A DNA stretch of 16,684 bases, from NCBI GenBank assembly GCA_002327255.1, contig DCUM01000190.1, positions 1-16,684 of the forward strand. The letters are read 5' to 3'. Every line of letters begins with the position of its first letter. Position 1 is the stretch's first letter. The position numbers and the translations under genes are program-made. Positions 1 through 5,728 of this stretch are shown piece after piece. Origin of the DNA: a bacterium UBA2214 (GTDB lineage Bacteria; Zhuqueibacterota; Zhuqueibacteria; Residuimicrobiales; Residuimicrobiaceae). The notes beneath the pieces are model-generated. The model worked only from the letters and a program-made list of their open reading frames with translations, did no database searches and was not told the origin of the DNA.

Positions 1-43
1 GGTAAATCAACAGAATTATCAATCTCACTGTGGAAATGAAGAC

Positions 44-1138
44 ATGCCCGAATCCGTCATACCAATTTGCGATCTGCATTGCGACACCGCCACCAATCTC
101 CTGATCGGTGATTCGCTGCTGGATCCCCGCCTTCAGGTCAATCTGCCCGCCATGAAAAAAGCGGGGATCGGCCTGCAGGTTTTCGCCTGTTATCTGCCAC
201 CGGCCATTCCCAAAGGCAAGGCCTTTGCGATGATCAGCGATTTCATCGCCCGCTTCAAGGAGGTGCTGACGCGTCATGAACAGGACCTGCAGCTCTGTCT
301 TGATCGGGAGCAGGTGATGGCGTGCCAAAAGCAGGGCAAGATCGCCGCGGTGCTGGCGGTGGAGAACGGCAACGCCATCGAAGCCGATCTCGGCAAACTC
401 GAGGCCTTGTATCGCATGGGGGTGCGTCTGATGACCATCGTCCACGCCGAGAGCAACGAGTGGGTCATCAGTTCCAACGATGCCAGGCCTCCCTTTCCGG
501 GTCTGTCGGATTTTGGCCGCGAGGTGATCCAGGCGATGAACGATCTCGGCATGATCATCGATCTGTCCCATGCCCACGACCGGGCCGTTGAGGCGGTTTT
601 ACGCATCAGCAAACACCCCGTCATCGCTTCCCATTCCTGCGCCCGGGCGCTGTGCGACACGGCGCGCAACCTGCCGGATGATCTCATCGCCGGCATCGCC
701 GCGGGCGACGGGCTGATCGGATTGAATATCTATCCCGGATTCCTCGATGGCGCCTTCAACCGTCTCATAGCGGAGCAGGCCGGCGATCTCTTCACGGAAT
801 TGGGCCGCCTGGAGCGGTCGGCGGGCATGGATTTGGCCCGCATCGGGCGTTTATTCCCCGATTTCAGCGCCAAATTTCAGACCGCCATGGCGGGCCATTC
901 GATTCCGCTGGAACGCTATTATGATCACATCCTCTATCTCAGTGAGCTGGTCGGCGCGGAATTCATCGCTTTTGGCTCCGATTTTGATGGCGTGCCGCTG
1001 CTGCCGCAGGGTGTCAAGGACTGTTCCGTGTTTGGCGACATCCGCGCGGGACTTTTCGAGCGCGATTACAGCCGCGATGAGGTCGAGGCCATCTGCTGGA
1101 ACAATTTCATGCGTGTCCTCGGCGCGGTCTGCGGGTAA
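44..1138 (+). CDS. Membrane-dipeptidase family (M19) zinc dipeptidase
   Basis: A 364-residue protein of peptidase family M19 (renal/membrane dipeptidase), which hydrolyses dipeptides with a binuclear zinc centre in a TIM-barrel fold. Visible family residues in order: HCD at 12-14 (His12, Asp14), the bridging-type Glu107 in VENGN, His134 in a TIVHAESN segment, His176 in DLSH, His197 in ASHS, and Asp313 in GSDFDG. These match the expected metal and substrate ligands, so the enzyme should be active. No signal peptide or membrane segment is seen, so it is predicted to be cytoplasmic despite the family name. A stretch at about 235-290 between the fifth and sixth ligands looks poorly conserved. The ATG start is preceded by GGAAA about 7 bases upstream. 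A gap of 84 bases to the next gene contains a possible promoter. Dipeptide recycling is the likely role; the exact substrate (some M19 enzymes act on D-amino-acid dipeptides) cannot be read from the sequence. Confidence 0.9.
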   Translation: MPESVIPICDLHCDTATNLLIGDSLLDPRLQVNLPAMKKAGIGLQVFACYLPPAIPKGKAFAMISDFIARFKEVLTRHEQDLQLCLDREQVMACQKQGKIAAVLAVENGNAIEADLGKLEALYRMGVRLMTIVHAESNEWVISSNDARPPFPGLSDFGREVIQAMNDLGMIIDLSHAHDRAVEAVLRISKHPVIASHSCARALCDTARNLPDDLIAGIAAGDGLIGLNIYPGFLDGAFNRLIAEQAGDLFTELGRLERSAGMDLARIGRLFPDFSAKFQTAMAGHSIPLERYYDHILYLSELVGAEFIAFGSDFDGVPLLPQGVKDCSVFGDIRAGLFERDYSRDEVEAICWNNFMRVLGAVCG

Positions 1139-1147
1139 AAAATCAGT

Positions 1148-1179
1148 TTGCTTCATTGCGAGAGTTTTTGTAATATAAG
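1148..1179 (+). promoter_or_regulatory. Candidate sigma-70-like promoter ahead of the pterin genes
   Basis: In the 84-base gap, TTGCTT (1148-1153) is followed after 17 bases by TAATAT (1171-1176). A better -10 match, TATAAG, overlaps at 1174-1179 but would need a 20-base spacer. The stretch is markedly AT-richer than its surroundings and lies 44 bases before the PTPS start. The -35 matches only 3 of 6 positions, so the call is tentative. Confidence 0.35.
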
Positions 1180-1203
1180 CCGGGTCTTTTCTCCACAGCC
1201 CGG
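1180..1203 (+). other. Short inverted repeat in the PTPS 5' leader
   Basis: CCGGG (1180-1184) can pair with CCCGG (1199-1203) around a 14-base pyrimidine-rich loop. It lies between the candidate promoter and the GGGGA ribosome-binding site at about 1212-1216. The 5-base-pair stem could form in the leader RNA, but there is no U-tract to make it a terminator and no recognised riboswitch shape. A chance GC-rich repeat is quite possible. Confidence 0.2.
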
Positions 1204-1222
1204 GAGCAGATGGGGAACGTAT

Positions 1223-1636
1223 ATGCCGCTTGTTTATGTCACCCGTCACCTTCATTTCAGCGCTGCGCATCGGCTGCACAGCAGCCTTCTCAATGATGAG
1301 AGCAATGCCCATCTCTATGGGGCGTGCAACAATCCGCTCGGTCATGGCCATAACTATGATCTCGAGGTGACGGTGGTGGGGGAACCCGATCCCGTCACCG
1401 GGATGGTGATCGATCTCAAGGAACTCAAAGAGATCGTGCAGCGGGAAGTGATCGACCGCATGGATCACAAGTTTCTGAATTTTGAAGTCGAGTCTCTCCA
1501 GGGGATGGTCCCCACGGCTGAAAACATCGTCATCGCCATTTGGCAGCTGTTGAAAGACCAGTTCCATACCTGTCGTTTGTATGAACTCAAGCTGTACGAA
1601 ACGCCGCGCAACATGGCGGTGTATCGCGGAGAATAA
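1223..1636 (+). CDS. 6-pyruvoyl-tetrahydropterin synthase, eukaryote-like (PTPS/QueD family)
   Basis: A 137-residue protein of the PTPS/QueD family, which converts dihydroneopterin triphosphate to 6-pyruvoyl-tetrahydropterin (PTPS) or carboxy-tetrahydropterin (QueD). Zinc ligands are His16 (in FSAAHRL) and His41/His43 in CNNPLGHGHNY; the catalytic Cys is Cys35; the Asp81-His82 pair and pterin-anchoring Glu126 (in LYETPRN) are present. The spacing and wording of CNNPxGHGHNY, the ATGxV-like TGMVIDL segment and the C-terminal YRGE resemble animal PTPS, as I remember it, more than E. coli QueD, which has CGxLHGH. The reading frame extends upstream to a TTG at 1148, but the ATG at 1223 has a GGGGA site and begins where the family begins, so I chose it. 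folE starts 35 bases after its stop. No queE or queC is in the window, which favours a biopterin role over queuosine, although QueD function cannot be excluded. Confidence 0.9.
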   Translation: MPLVYVTRHLHFSAAHRLHSSLLNDESNAHLYGACNNPLGHGHNYDLEVTVVGEPDPVTGMVIDLKELKEIVQREVIDRMDHKFLNFEVESLQGMVPTAENIVIAIWQLLKDQFHTCRLYELKLYETPRNMAVYRGE

Positions 1637-1659
1637 TCTGGACTCGGCTTTTGCGGAGA

Positions 1660-1664
1660 AAGGA
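1660..1664 (+). promoter_or_regulatory. Ribosome-binding site deciding the folE GTG start
   Basis: AAGGA lies 7 bases before the GTG at 1672. The frame stays open upstream to a TTG at 1651, but that codon has no comparable site and overlaps the GGAGAAAGGA stretch itself, so the GTG is preferred. Confidence 0.6.
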
Positions 1665-1671
1665 TAATAAC

Positions 1672-2232
1672 GTGAAAAAAAGCATCCAGCCGCTGATTAC
1701 GGAACTTTTGTGCAGTCTGGGTGAAAATCCGCAGCGGGAGGGGCTCCTGAAGACGCCCCAGCGGGTTGAAGAGGCCTACCGGTTTCTGATGCGCGGTTAT
1801 GATCAGGATATCCGGGAAATCCTCAACGATGCGGTCTTTTCCGAGGTGTGCGACGAGATGGTGCTGGTGCGCAATATTGAATTTTACAGTCTGTGCGAGC
1901 ACCACATGCTGCCCTTTTTCGGCCGGGCGCACGTCGCCTATTTGCCCAAAGGCAAGGTCATCGGATTGAGCAAGGTCCCGCGCATCGTGGATATGTACGC
2001 CCGCCGGCTGCAGATTCAGGAACGCATGACCAATCAGATCGCCACCACGCTGCAAGAGACACTGGATCCTTATGGCGTCGCCGTGGTATTGGAGGGCAAA
2101 CATCTCTGCATGATGATGCGGGGTGTGGAAAAGCAGAACAGTTTCGTCACGTCCAGCGCCATGTTGGGGGCCTTCAAGGAGGACCGGGCAACGCGTATGG
2201 AATTCTTGAATTTAATCAAATCGTGGGAGTAG
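1672..2232 (+). CDS. folE: GTP cyclohydrolase I
   Basis: A 186-residue GTP cyclohydrolase I (type IA, FolE), which opens the imidazole ring of GTP to give 7,8-dihydroneopterin triphosphate, the entry point to folate, biopterin and queuosine. The N-terminal helical part has the family segment GENPQREGLLKTPQRV. The zinc site is visible as Cys and His in SLCEHHMLPFFG, with the second Cys in KHLCMMMRGVEKQ; the preceding His is the catalytic-type residue. QNSFVTSSAMLG closes the core. All key residues are present and the length is normal for the short bacterial form. The start is a GTG with AAGGA 7 bases upstream. It sits between PTPS, whose substrate it makes, and a short-chain dehydrogenase that starts one base after its stop. 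This placement supports a dedicated pterin role, though it could also feed folate synthesis. Confidence 0.96.
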   Translation: MKKSIQPLITELLCSLGENPQREGLLKTPQRVEEAYRFLMRGYDQDIREILNDAVFSEVCDEMVLVRNIEFYSLCEHHMLPFFGRAHVAYLPKGKVIGLSKVPRIVDMYARRLQIQERMTNQIATTLQETLDPYGVAVVLEGKHLCMMMRGVEKQNSFVTSSAMLGAFKEDRATRMEFLNLIKSWE

Positions 2233-2233
2233 T

Positions 2234-2953
2234 ATGACGCTGTTGGATTTGAATGGAAAAGTTGCCTGGGTCACCGGTTCCGGACGCGGCATCGGACGTG
2301 CCATTGCCAGGATTCTGGCGCAGCATGGCGCCCGCGTGGTGTTATCGGCGCGCACGGTGGCGGAGATCGAAGCCGTGGCTGCCGAAATCAACGAGGCGGG
2401 CAAGCAGGCCATGGCCATGCCCTGCGATGTCCGTCAGGCCGACCAGGTCAATCGACTGGTGGTGGGTGTACAACGAACCTATGGTGAGATCGATATATTG
2501 ATCAACAACGCCGGGGTGGCGGTTTTTGACAAGGTGACGGACATCAGCGAGGGGGATTGGGATGCGATGTCGGCCACCAATCTGAAGGGTGCTTTTCTCT
2601 GCACCCAGGCGGTTTTGCCCGGCATGATCGAACGAAAGTATGGTCACATCATCAATGTCGTCTCCGTGGCGGGCAAAAAGCCCTATTATAAATGCGCCGG
2701 CTATTGTGCCTCCAAATACGGTTTGCTCGGTTTCACCGAAGTGCTGCGCATGGAGACGCGCGAGCACGGCATTCGCGTCACCGCCCTGATGCCGGGCGCC
2801 ACCGATACTCAGCTCTGGGGGGAGCGGGATGTGGATCACGGGAAGATGATTCAACCCGAAGAGATCGCCGAAAGTGTGATCGCCATCCTGCAGGCCGGTG
2901 AGGGGGCCACGGTGGAGGATTTGGTCATTCGCCCCAAGGGTGGTGATCTTTAA
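2234..2953 (+). CDS. Short-chain dehydrogenase/reductase, candidate sepiapterin-reductase-type pterin reductase
   Basis: A 239-residue classical SDR. The Rossmann glycine motif TGSGRGIG is at 14-21, with Arg40 after beta-2 (in LSAR), which suggests NADPH. Also present are Asp65 in CDVR, NNAG at 91-94, the structural Asn116, and the catalytic Ser144, Tyr157 and Lys161 (YCASK), followed by PG at 187-188. The enzyme should therefore be an active carbonyl/alcohol oxidoreductase in the cytoplasm. Its ATG lies one base after the folE stop, with GGGAG just inside the end of folE, implying translational coupling. Given the PTPS-FolE-SDR order, reduction of 6-pyruvoyl-tetrahydropterin (sepiapterin-reductase-like) is a reasonable inference. 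SDR substrates cannot be assigned from these motifs alone, however, and a generic 3-ketoacyl-ACP-reductase-like or other carbonyl reductase remains possible. Confidence 0.88.
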   Translation: MTLLDLNGKVAWVTGSGRGIGRAIARILAQHGARVVLSARTVAEIEAVAAEINEAGKQAMAMPCDVRQADQVNRLVVGVQRTYGEIDILINNAGVAVFDKVTDISEGDWDAMSATNLKGAFLCTQAVLPGMIERKYGHIINVVSVAGKKPYYKCAGYCASKYGLLGFTEVLRMETREHGIRVTALMPGATDTQLWGERDVDHGKMIQPEEIAESVIAILQAGEGATVEDLVIRPKGGDL

Positions 2954-2974
2954 GCGTTCATCCAACCTTTTGAG

Positions 2975-2980
2975 AGGAGG
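2975..2980 (+). promoter_or_regulatory. Strong Shine-Dalgarno deciding the UPF0173 gene start
   Basis: AGGAGG lies 8 bases before the ATG at 2989. A GTG at 2980 is in frame but overlaps this site, so the ATG is taken as the start. Confidence 0.75.
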
Positions 2981-2988
2981 TGTTCCGT

Positions 2989-3678
2989 ATGCCGACTCTG
3001 ACTTTTTTGGGTCACGATGCGTTTCTCCTCGAAGATGAAACGGTGCGGCTGGTCTTCGATCCCTTCCTCAAGGGGAATCCGGCGGCGCGGCTCAAGCCGG
3101 ATGAGATCCGGGCCGATTATGTCCTGCTGACGCACGGCCACGGCGATCATCTCGGGGATGGCATCGAAATCGCCAGGGCCAATGACGCGACCGTCATCGC
3201 CCCGTTCGAACTGGCCACCGCCTGCGGCAAACGCGGCTGCAACGTGCATGCGATGCATATCGGCGGCGCCCATCACTTTCCCTTCGGCCGCGTCAAGCTC
3301 ACCATCGCCCATCATGGCTCGGGCGCAGACCTGGGCGGCGAGGCCCTGGCCTATATGGGCAATCCGTGCGGATTTCTCGTCACATTGGGTGACAAGACGG
3401 TCTATCATGCCGGCGATACGGGATTGTTCCTCGACATGCAGCTCATCGGCGAGATGAATGCCATCACCGTGGCGCTTCTGCCCATCGGCGATAATTTCAC
3501 CATGGGCATCGACGATGCGGTCAAGGCCTGCGAGTTCCTCAAGCCGCAATGGGTGGTGCCGATGCATTACAATACCTTTGACGTCATCGCCGCGGATCCG
3601 CAATCCTTCAAGTCCAAGGCCGAAGCCAAAGGCTGTCGCGTTCAGGTGATGGCGGTGGGCGATACGTTCTCTTTCTAG
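2989..3678 (+). CDS. UPF0173 metal-dependent hydrolase (metallo-beta-lactamase fold)
   Basis: A 229-residue metallo-beta-lactamase-fold protein of the UPF0173 (YtkL-like) family. The first metal motif, HGHGDH, is at 49-54. His109 lies in an AHHGSG segment, His140 and Asp143 in VYHAGDTGLF, and His193 in PMHYNTF; PIGDNFTMG at 165-173 is also typical. All expected di-metal ligands are present and the length is normal. The family is predicted to be cytoplasmic hydrolases, but I know of no settled physiological substrate. The gene follows the SDR after 35 bases with its own strong ribosome-binding site, so it is probably co-transcribed with the pterin genes. Whether it acts on a pterin compound is unknown. 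The downstream gap of 148 bases, with no clear terminator, separates it from the next run of genes. Confidence 0.93.
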   Translation: MPTLTFLGHDAFLLEDETVRLVFDPFLKGNPAARLKPDEIRADYVLLTHGHGDHLGDGIEIARANDATVIAPFELATACGKRGCNVHAMHIGGAHHFPFGRVKLTIAHHGSGADLGGEALAYMGNPCGFLVTLGDKTVYHAGDTGLFLDMQLIGEMNAITVALLPIGDNFTMGIDDAVKACEFLKPQWVVPMHYNTFDVIAADPQSFKSKAEAKGCRVQVMAVGDTFSF

Positions 3679-3826
3679 GCGTCCACTGACATGGAGCCCG
3701 GATTCCATAAAATTCTTTCACAGCGGACGATCGCGCCGGAAATGAGAATGGATCGGTGCGCGCGGCCGTTTTGGGCAGTTTGTAAATCGTTTTCATGACA
3801 ATTTCTTATTCAACGCACAGGTGCTT

Positions 3827-5728
3827 ATGACTTTGCCCGCCCGATTCCTGCCTCTCATGATGCTTTTCCTCCTGTCCGCATCGCCTGCCCTGGCCGGAGA
3901 TGCGGATTGGCAACTGGATATTATGCCGGCAAAGGATGTCAAACCCGGCATGAAAGGCATCGGCAAGACGGTCTTTGCGGGTGAGACGGTCGAGTCGTTC
4001 GGCGTGGAAGTCCTGGATGTGGTAAAAGGTTTTTATCCGCAGCAGGACCTCTTTATCGTCCGCCTGCTGGGCGAGCAGGCGGAGCGCAACGGCGTCGTCA
4101 GCGGCATGAGCGGCAGTCCGGTCTATCTCGAGGGCAAGCTCGCCGGCGCCCTGGCGATGCGGTTTGGCGACTTTCAGAAGGAAGCGATCGCGGGTGTGAT
4201 GCCCATCGAGGCCATGATGCGCGCCAGCGGCTACGAGCACCAGCGAACACCTGCGCCTGCGGCGCCGAAGCGCATGGGCGCCAACTATCTGCGCGCCGTT
4301 CTGATCGGCACTGCGGACGCATTGTGGCAGCAGGTGCTGGCCACCGCAGTGCCCGTGTCAGCGCATCTGAGCCCGGCCCGGCAAATCGAAACGCCCCTGG
4401 TGCTCGGCGGATTTTCCAGCCAGGCCATCGCGGCACTGCAGCCTTTTCTGTCGGATTTGGGATGGGTCCCTGTGGCGGGCGGCGGCAGCGCCGCCTCAGG
4501 CGAAGCCGTATCGGCCACCCTGATGCCGGGCGAAGCCGTCTCCCAGGTCTTCATCAGCGGCGATCTCAGCATGGAGATGATCGGGACGGTGACGGCGGTG
4601 GATCGGAACAAAGTGTTGGCCTTCGGACATTCGCTGTTCAATATCGGTCCGACACGCATGCCCATGGCGCGCACGCACATTCTCGCCACCATCCCCAGCC
4701 TGATCGGTTCCAGCAAACTCGGCAAATCGGTGGGCATTGTCGGCACCTTTCGTCAGGATCGCTTGTCGGGGATTTATGGCGAGTTGGGAGAGATGCCGGT
4801 GTGGATTCCCGTGGAGATCGGCTTAAAAACGCCTGGCGGAGAAAAAGAGTTTCAGCTGCGCATGGCGTCCGACCCGGCCTTTAACAATCTCATGCCCTTT
4901 TTTCTGCGTTCCGCCCTTTATCAGGCCCTGGTGACCGGCAAGATGGGCGCTGATCCGTCCACGGTACGGCTGCAGTATGAGATGCGCCTTGGCGATGGCG
5001 ACACCCTTCGCATCAAGGATTTCATTTCCTATGAAGAACGGCTCGGTTTCATGGGCGCCGGCTCGGAAGTGGCGGAGGCCGCTGATCTGGTGGCCATGAG
5101 CACCGGCGCTGTGCTGGTCAACGATTTCAAAACGCCGGAGATTTTATCGCTGCGGGTGCTTGCGGAAATCGTTCCGGGGGAGTCTCTGGCGAGAATCCAG
5201 GAAATCCGGCAGGATCATCTCAAGGTGCAGCCGGGGGATTCGCTGCAGTTGCTCTTCACGCTGCGGCGGAGTGACGGCGAGGAGATCGAAATACGCCAGG
5301 ATGTGCATGTGCCGCATTATCTGCAGGCCCGCCGCCTCACCGTCATTGCCGGTGGCGCCGCCGCGCTCACCATGCAGGAAATGCAGAGCAATCCGGACAA
5401 ATACCGGCCACGATCTTTTGCGCAGCTGCGCCACATCCTCAATAACCGTCGTCAGGCCGATGCGTTGTACATACAGATACGCGAAGCCGCGCCGGGTATC
5501 GCGGTCCTGGGCGAGGAAATGGCTTCCCTGCCGCCGTCGATCCTGGGGGTCATGAGCGGCAAGGGGAGCGAGCGTTCGTTGCACGAACGGGTTCTGCGCG
5601 AATGGTCGATCCCGACGCCGTGCGAAGTCGTTGGCATCAAGCGCATCACGGTGCGCATCGCCCAGCCGCTCAAACCGAACCGCGCCGCGAATAGAAGCGT
5701 ACCTGTCACTCCCATAAGCGAATGGTAA
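3827..5728 (+). CDS. Exported SpoIVB-type (S55) peptidase-domain protein, halves swapped
   Basis: A 633-residue protein with a signal peptide (hydrophobic 8-20, likely cut after ALA at 21-23), so periplasmic or exported. Residues 33-130 carry a segment resembling the C-terminal half of the SpoIVB S55 peptidase domain: VKPGMKG, a VESFGVEVLDV strand pair, and GMSGSPVY at 93-100, where Ser95 is the likely nucleophile by analogy with GDSGGP. A GDLSMEMIGTVT segment and AFGHSLFNIG at 265-274 (His268, likely catalytic) resemble the N-terminal half of that domain. From about 380 onward, beta-rich sequence of unknown fold follows, with a basic, proline-containing tail. SpoIVB, as I recall, has the His part first and the Ser part second. 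Start: ATG 3827; a GTG at 3821 is also in frame, and the upstream AGGTG is too close to be convincing for either. The next gene overlaps its stop. Protease activity is inferred, and the substrate is unknown. Confidence 0.85.
   Translation: MTLPARFLPLMMLFLLSASPALAGDADWQLDIMPAKDVKPGMKGIGKTVFAGETVESFGVEVLDVVKGFYPQQDLFIVRLLGEQAERNGVVSGMSGSPVYLEGKLAGALAMRFGDFQKEAIAGVMPIEAMMRASGYEHQRTPAPAAPKRMGANYLRAVLIGTADALWQQVLATAVPVSAHLSPARQIETPLVLGGFSSQAIAALQPFLSDLGWVPVAGGGSAASGEAVSATLMPGEAVSQVFISGDLSMEMIGTVTAVDRNKVLAFGHSLFNIGPTRMPMARTHILATIPSLIGSSKLGKSVGIVGTFRQDRLSGIYGELGEMPVWIPVEIGLKTPGGEKEFQLRMASDPAFNNLMPFFLRSALYQALVTGKMGADPSTVRLQYEMRLGDGDTLRIKDFISYEERLGFMGAGSEVAEAADLVAMSTGAVLVNDFKTPEILSLRVLAEIVPGESLARIQEIRQDHLKVQPGDSLQLLFTLRRSDGEEIEIRQDVHVPHYLQARRLTVIAGGAAALTMQEMQSNPDKYRPRSFAQLRHILNNRRQADALYIQIREAAPGIAVLGEEMASLPPSILGVMSGKGSERSLHERVLREWSIPTPCEVVGIKRITVRIAQPLKPNRAANRSVPVTPISEW

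Noticed and set aside
1139..1222. preQ1 or other riboswitch ahead of the PTPS/QueD-family gene
   Set aside because: The leader has only a 5-base-pair GC stem and lacks the C-rich loop and A-rich tail of preQ1-I. The enzyme also looks like PTPS rather than QueD.
1148..1222. Upstream TTG extension of the PTPS gene by 25 codons
   Set aside because: The extra residues match no part of the family, the TTG overlaps the candidate -35 element, and the ATG at 1223 has a ribosome-binding site.
3679..3826. Terminator or promoter in the 148-base gap before the S55 gene
   Set aside because: CGCGCC and GGTGCG can pair around a long loop with a short T-run later, but the stem is weak and includes a wobble. 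TTGTAA (3780-3785) and TCTTAT (3804-3809) are poor promoter matches 18 bases apart. A promoter is expected here but none is convincing.
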